Shown: positions 52,075 to 55,686 of the stretch, piece after piece
Numbering within the stretch: the stretch's first letter is position 1
Layout of the letters: every line of letters starts with the position of its first letter
Assembly: GCF_014697125.1 (NCBI RefSeq)
Contig: NZ_JACJRG010000039.1
Coordinates: 1 to 55,686, forward strand
DNA: 55,686 bases
Direction of reading: 5' to 3'
Origin: Anabaena minutissima FACHB-250
GTDB taxonomy: Bacteria; Cyanobacteriota; Cyanobacteriia; Cyanobacteriales; Nostocaceae
Notes under the pieces: model-generated
Seen by the model: the letters and a program-made list of their open reading frames with translations, nothing else
Told to the model about the DNA's origin: nothing
The model's database searches: none
Translations under genes and position numbers: made by a program

Positions 52075-52360
52075 GGTCATCCATAACTTGCAGGGTGCTG
52101 GCAATGTCTGCAAGTAAGTTACTTTTGCCCCGTTTCACAGTTTTACCGCCATATTTGATGCAGCCGAAAAAGTATGTTGGGAGTAGAAATAATAGGCGTT
52201 CTTCATCCATGAGAACGGTCTTTTTCCACTCATTGTGACTATGGCCAGCTACACCATCTTTTTCTTTAGCTTCTAATGGCAAAGCATCAATTCCAAAGTG
52301 ATGTATGGCAAGTGTTCTAGTTCCTAGAATTGAGACTTTAGCTTGCAGAATGTTGTCCAT
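52058..52360 (-). pseudogene. truncated conserved protein, cut by the IS remnant
   Basis: The frame from ATG 52360 reads MDNILQAKVSILGTRTLAI, then DALPLEAKEKDGVAGHSHNE and RLLFLLPTYFFGCI. It resembles a conserved family I recall from proteobacteria and cyanobacteria whose function I do not know. After LQVMDDPLV the last codons come from the terminal repeat of the IS element, which supplies the stop at 52058. The natural C-terminus has been lost. I see no clear Shine-Dalgarno site. Confidence 0.55.
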
Positions 52361-52510
52361 ATTCAGACAGTAGATATAAATACGGCAGAAATGACGGGAG
52401 TATGTTTCAGCTTGAAACCTCCTTGCTTGAAAATTATCTTGATTCACTAGTTGGCAAAAATTAACCTTGAGTAGCGATCGCCTGATCAATAGTTTTCAGT
52501 TTGGTAGCCC

Positions 52511-52542
52511 GGCGATGGCGTTCCGCCCACCGTAGGTGATCG
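52511..52542. repeat. palindromic ggcgatggcg element, copy 2
   Basis: ggcgatggcgttccgcccac followed by cgtaggtgatcg matches copies 1 and 3. It lies in the 52490-52672 spacer, which otherwise has tandem ggatcgctag-like pieces near 52629 and no gene. Confidence 0.7.
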
Positions 52543-52672
52543 CCCACCTTCACAGTAAGCTGAGTAATACTGCGACAGAATTTTTGATACTACTCTGCCA
52601 TCGCGGATCACAAAAATGTGGTTTATTCGGATCGCTAGGATCGCTAAATACGGATCATTGATATTGTTGATT

Positions 52673-52867
52673 TCAAGCAGTTAGGTTTTGCTGTTCTAAC
52701 GGCACATCGAAAATCAGTCTAAAACTGACACTGGGGATGAGTCGGCGTAAAACTTGTAGATGAGCTTCTGCGTCGCTGCGGCGACGAAAACGAGCGACAA
52801 TCCGGTTCTGCATATTAGGTAAAAGCCGGACTATACACCAAGGACTGAGCTTTTCAAGGTATGTCAT
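52673..52867 (-). CDS. small conserved-looking basic protein
   Basis: A 64-residue protein starting MTYLEKLSPWCIVRLLPN and containing a basic RIVARFRRRSDAEAHLQVL helix-like stretch. I do not recognise a family with a known role, but the sequence has the look of a small folded alpha/beta (ferredoxin-like) protein. The start is set by AGGAG six bases before the ATG; a longer frame to 53005 would run through the hairpin at 52908-52933. It is the third gene of a minus-strand module with 52992-53324 and 53324-53902. Confidence 0.6.
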   Translation of the reverse strand: MTYLEKLSPWCIVRLLPNMQNRIVARFRRRSDAEAHLQVLRRLIPSVSFRLIFDVPLEQQNLTA

Positions 52868-52896
52868 CAAATTCTCCTGGTCATTATCTGTAATTT

Positions 52897-52933
52897 CCAA
52901 GACAAAAGCCAGCCTACTGTCACACAGGCTGGC
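52897..52933 (-). terminator. candidate intrinsic terminator/attenuator
   Basis: On the minus strand GCCAGCCT (52926-52933) pairs with AGGCTGGC (52908-52915) around a 10-base loop and is followed by TTTTGTCTT. It lies between the HTH gene and the 64-residue gene. The sequence GGCTGGCTTTTGTC is shared with the hairpin at 53929-53972. Confidence 0.65.
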
Positions 52934-52991
52934 AAGAAATATCATTTTGATATTGAAATTAAATGCCGTAGGGGCAGGTTGACAAATATCC

Positions 52992-53324
52992 TCATTTATC
53001 GCCAAAGATATCTATGAACCCGCCCCGACTTTCGTCTGGAAAACAAAGGTTCTTCAACAGTTCTTGGGGAATCTCTTCAAAGTGTTCCAGTAGAAAGTTC
53101 ATCAGAGCCAGGTGGCGTAAATCGGCTGGCATGGGACGGCGGTAGTTTTTACCTCTAGCAAACCAGCGTCGCACGGTAGAAAGGGAACGATCGCAAATCT
53201 GAGCAATTTCTTCGTGGTTCACCTGCCATTTGGCGTAAAACTGTTTGGGAGTCATACCTAACTGACAATAACTGTAGAGTTGCATCAAATCTTGCTCTCG
53301 CTGCTTGAGTGGATGAGGATTCAT
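52992..53324 (-). CDS. helix-turn-helix protein
   Basis: A 110-residue protein with a central helix-turn-helix: MTPKQFYAKWQVNHEEIAQI, then CDRSLSTVRRWFARG. This resembles MerR/Xis-type or phage-like DNA-binding motifs. A helical tail (LRHLALMNFLLEHFEEIP) follows. Its ATG overlaps the stop of the upstream gene by one base (TAATG) and GGAGG precedes it, so the pair is translationally coupled. I recall similar proteins in other heterocystous cyanobacteria but know no function. It may regulate its own module. Confidence 0.7.
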   Translation of the reverse strand: MNPHPLKQREQDLMQLYSYCQLGMTPKQFYAKWQVNHEEIAQICDRSLSTVRRWFARGKNYRRPMPADLRHLALMNFLLEHFEEIPQELLKNLCFPDESRGGFIDIFGDK

Positions 53325-53902
53325 TAGTATGCCTCCTCGCTGATTGGTTCTAAATCTTCTTCCCAAGCAATATCGGCAGATGTCCAAGCTGCACTAAGGC
53401 TATCTTTACTCAACCAAATCAGGTAACACCAACTCCAGCAGCAACGGTGGGAAGCAAAGCTGTAAAATCGACCAATGACAATACCCCAATCAGTATCGCT
53501 TTCATTACTGAGCCAACGCAGGCGATGGGCTACGCCCCACCGGAGGTGATCGCCATATAAAAATCTGGGTGTCTTGGCTACATCAGGAAAGTTAGCGGGA
53601 AGCTGAATAGATGCGTCTGGGTATTTGAGGTTAATCAAACCAGGGGCTATATCTTGGTGATTGTGGCGGATGAGATGGAGATAAGCGGCAATCAATTTAC
53701 CATTGATGCTTTGAGTTAACCCAGATATCAGAATTGCAGCTAGAGTTTCTATTTCTTGCTGCTGGGGTTGTATCCAGATGCTCTCAAAGTCTGCGTCAGA
53801 GTAGTTTTTGAGCTTTGCTAGTAATTCGGTGATGCCAAAATCATCTAAAGCTTGTTGATAAGCTCGGTGTTCTTCTGTTTTATAGCGAACAGGGTTTAAC
53901 AT
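53324..53902 (-). CDS. uncharacterised 192-residue protein carrying an inserted repeat
   Basis: First gene of the minus-strand module. I do not recognise a family. The N-terminal half is helical (AYQQALDDFGITELLAKL, then IETLAAILISGLTQSINGKL). The C-terminal half is aromatic and Trp/Cys-rich (FASHRCCWSWCYLIWLS), ending acidic. Positions 53521-53554 inside the frame are a copy of a dispersed palindromic repeat; it adds about a dozen residues (GDHLRWGVAHRL) while keeping the frame. AGGAG lies nine bases before the ATG. The 5' leader carries a strong hairpin (53929-53972), and the divergent RHH gene is 171 bp away. Confidence 0.65.
   Translation of the reverse strand: MLNPVRYKTEEHRAYQQALDDFGITELLAKLKNYSDADFESIWIQPQQQEIETLAAILISGLTQSINGKLIAAYLHLIRHNHQDIAPGLINLKYPDASIQLPANFPDVAKTPRFLYGDHLRWGVAHRLRWLSNESDTDWGIVIGRFYSFASHRCCWSWCYLIWLSKDSLSAAWTSADIAWEEDLEPISEEAY
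53521..53554. repeat. palindromic ggcgatggg element, copy 3, inside a coding frame
   Basis: ggcgatgggctacgccccac followed by cggaggtgatcgcc, with the same start, middle and end as copies 1 and 2. It is in frame inside the 53324-53902 gene and does not disrupt it. Confidence 0.75.
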
Positions 53903-53928
53903 TGTATATGACTCCTATGATATGGGGC

Positions 53929-53972
53929 CAAAAGCCAGCGTCAGCCGTCGGAAAGTTGAGTGCTGGCTTTTG
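53929..53972 (-). promoter_or_regulatory. 5'-leader hairpin with GCTGGCTTTTG arms
   Basis: Perfect 11-base arms caaaagccagc (53929-53939) and gctggcttttg (53962-53972) flank 22 bases, 27 bp upstream of the 192-residue gene. On the minus strand the stem is followed by a short pyrimidine/purine run, so it may act as an attenuator or operator. The arm matches the hairpin at 52908-52933. Confidence 0.6.
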
Positions 53973-53988
53973 ACTTATCAGTAATTAT

Positions 53989-54013
53989 ACATAAATATAG
54001 TGTACATTTATGT
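53989..54013. promoter_or_regulatory. candidate operator: acataaat-N9-atttatgt
   Basis: Perfect 8-base inverted arms separated by 9 bases, in the region between the divergent RHH gene and the three-gene module. The position suits autoregulation by the RHH protein. Binding is not shown. Confidence 0.55.
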
Positions 54014-54073
54014 TAATTTATGCGTCTTAGTGTGTTTAATATAAAAAGACACAAGATAGCTTATGATGGTGAT

Positions 54074-54235
54074 ATGGGAAAAGTAACTGTAACTATTTAC
54101 ATGGAAGAAACAGACAAAGAAGCCCTGCAACAATTGGCTGATGCAGAGGAGCGTTCTTTGTCACAGATGGCGGTGTTAATTTTGAAACGAGCGATTAAAC
54201 AAGCTCAGAATGACGGGACGATTACACCGAAATAA
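54074..54235 (+). CDS. ribbon-helix-helix (CopG/Arc-like) regulator
   Basis: A 53-residue protein with the RHH plan: strand KVTVTIYME, helix DKEALQQLADAEE, then RSLSQMAVLILKRAIKQA, in which the S-x-S-Q-M turn is typical. ATG 54074 is chosen because the 18 upstream in-frame residues are not RHH-like. Proteins like this often act as antitoxins or plasmid copy-control repressors, but no toxin gene follows. The inverted repeat 53989-54013 lies 60 bp upstream, on the shared divergent promoter, so the RHH protein likely controls itself and the minus-strand module. Confidence 0.75.
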   Translation: MGKVTVTIYMEETDKEALQQLADAEERSLSQMAVLILKRAIKQAQNDGTITPK

Positions 54236-54294
54236 TTTGTAGTTGGTTGTTGAAAAGGCGATCGCTTCGGGAGCATCTCATTTTTTGAAGTAGC

Positions 54295-54531
54295 TCAAAC
54301 CGATAATAATCCATTGAGGTAGGCACAACGATGAGCAAGGACTTGAGGCACATTTTCGCGCTTCCATTGCGCTCCAGAAATCTTAGTTCGACGGTCAACT
54401 TGTTTAACGACAGATTCAACCGACCCAGAACCAATTGAATTTACTCGATGGTTAGCATTGGAAAAATTTGCATTCCAAATTACTGCATGAGATAAATTTT
54501 TACTTGCCAGTATTTTTTGATCAATAGACAT
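54295..54531 (-). pseudogene. C-terminal remnant of an ISKra4-like transposase
   Basis: The frame reads VNSIGSGSVESVVKQVDRR, then TKISGAQWKRENVPQVL and RCAYLNGLLS to the stop at 54295. The GSGxVES and GAQW segments are typical of the C-terminus of this transposase group. The N-terminal and catalytic parts are missing, so it is a relic. Confidence 0.65.
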
Positions 54532-54678
54532 CTCCGAAAACAGTTAAAGCCTTTGTGTGGCTAGGCTGTAGCTCGTAAATGCAATCATCTTAAATTAGCT
54601 ACTCTGTACGATAAAATAAGACTTTGAGATATTTACTGTTGATAATTAGGCAAAAATATTTAGTTATATGCGGTAATT

Positions 54679-55590
54679 TCAACCTGATGATATAGCCGAT
54701 ATTTCTAATGGTAATATTAGCCCTCGAATTCGTAACCTTACTAGTCCGCAAATCGTCAAAATTACTTGCTCATATTTGTGGGGATTTAACCTAAATCTTT
54801 CTTGAACAACTCGAAATATTTTGACTGAGCGAATTCGATGTTCAACAAAGATCCGTTTAGATGAAAATATTTTATTTTGTTCTTTCTGCTCAGTCGTTAG
54901 TTCTCGATTTCTTGGTTTCTTAATTGGAGTTGTAATTAAATCTTCTCCAAGATATGCCTTATCTCCTTTAAATCTTTGTTTGGGGTCAAACTCTGAGCGA
55001 TATTCTCGGAACAAAGTTATATCGCTTTTTGGTCCTCTTTCACCTGCCACAACATCAACGATATCACTAGCATCAGGTAAAATAATCATTTGAGTTTTAA
55101 ATGTATGATTACTCTTCTTACCTGAAAAATATTTCTTTTGTTCATCATTGTCTCCAGGTCTTTCTCTGACTTGCTCATAGCTATCTACTATTAATTCGTA
55201 CTCTGTGAGTATTTCTTTTACTACTTCATTGTCAGAAGCGTTTTTTTTTACTTGTTCAAGCAAACTGGATGGCAGTAATTTTCGCAAGTTAGGCAACCAA
55301 TAGTTAAATGTATCATTGGCGGTAGACTCGCTTACTTCAAACTGAATACCTAGAAGTTGGAAGGTTGTTAGATGCCGGAGATACACCAAAGTTAAAATGA
55401 TTTGTTCGGGAATAGGTAATTTTGGTTTACGACCTCCTCCACTAGCAATAATTCTAACTTTCTTAGATTCTAGTGAAGCTTGTTTTTCATGATATAAACG
55501 TTCCGCATTTAGGATTAATTGTTGTAACTGTTCATATTCCAGTCCTATTAACCTTTGTGTTTGTTTAGGATTCTGGTTCTTGCGGTAGTT
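54679..55590 (-). pseudogene. IS5-like (DDE_Tnp_4) transposase lacking a visible start codon
   Basis: The open frame runs from codon 55590 to the stop at 54679 (303 codons). Residues in the catalytic part include VDSYEQVRERP (first Asp), GDKAYLGEDL (second Asp) and VEHRIRSVKIF (Glu), giving a complete DDE set. The N-terminal part contains RKNQNPKQTQRLIGLEYEQ and GGGRKPKLPIPEQIILTLVY, as expected for the helix-turn-helix. But the frame is preceded directly by TAA and has no ATG; the first usual start codons (TTG/GTG at about 55389) lie after this region. I do not find terminal inverted repeats. Either the start was lost or a frameshift or unusual initiation is used. Confidence 0.7.
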
Positions 55591-55686
55591 TTATGGTGAT
55601 TATTAAAATTAACTGAATTATAAGGGCTATAATTTAAAGACAATAATGCCTACAATATAGATTTGACAAGTATTTAAGAGATATTA

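Noticed and set aside
52361..52489. N-terminal extension of the truncated gene to 52489
   Set aside because: The added residues start from TTG beside a HIP1 site and look unlike the conserved part that begins MDNILQAK.
52673..53005. 110-residue version of the small 52.7-kb protein
   Set aside because: The extra 46 residues run through a terminator-like hairpin, while AGGAG sits six bases before the internal ATG at 52867.

Overview
The window looks like chromosome from a filamentous, heterocyst-type cyanobacterium (Nostoc/Anabaena group). Reasons: many HIP1 octamers (GCGATCGC), heptanucleotide short tandem repeats (STRR) and palindromic repeats between genes, moderate-to-low GC, plant-type phytoene desaturase next to phytoene synthase, a pipX-pipY-sepF-proC block, and the cyanobacterial 2-oxoglutarate decarboxylase/succinate-semialdehyde dehydrogenase pair. 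The species is inferred from gene content only.

Layout. 1-5.5 kb: decayed ORF pieces, a flavin monooxygenase, a DUF2358 protein, a Kir-type potassium channel, an MFS exporter, then back-to-back fragments of a LacI regulator and an RbsC-type permease. 5.5-16 kb is mostly housekeeping on the minus strand: Ski2-like helicase, proC, sepF, pipY, pipX, a chorismate-binding enzyme, an EcfT-type membrane protein and der. 16-22.5 kb is an accessory stretch: metallophosphoesterase, two AAA-type ATPases flanking a VapBC pair whose toxin has an in-frame stop, and a small gene pair whose second member (retropepsin-like) is frameshifted. 22.6-32.5 kb: 2-OG decarboxylase and SSADH (TCA bypass), a kinase-like phosphotransferase, DUF1622, an FHA-GAF-cyclase, a VanZ-LamG fusion, RbgA and a VOC protein.

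32.6-39.9 kb holds the most interesting locus: a three-gene, same-strand cassette of a dynamin-like GTPase, an 1133-residue Hsp70/actin-like ATPase and an unrecognised 376-residue protein. It recalls the poorly understood srf-type GTPase/Hsp70-like operons. Next comes a small peptide gene with a double-glycine leader, NagZ, the carotenoid pair pds-crtB (overlapping), tRNA-Ser(GCU), an amino-acid binding lipoprotein, a secreted protein, divergent cell-wall genes (beta-lactamase-like and NlpC/P60), a glycosyltransferase, tRNA-Arg(ACG) and moaC.

51.5 kb to the end is mobile or accessory: an internally deleted IS4-like element that truncates a gene; a three-gene minus-strand module divergent from a ribbon-helix-helix regulator, with an inverted-repeat operator candidate between them; an ISKra4-like transposase remnant; and an IS5-like transposase without a visible start codon. 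Repeats are a theme throughout: STRR arrays, a shared MITE-like family (2.2 and 40.9 kb), and a palindromic element that has entered coding sequence in at least one gene.
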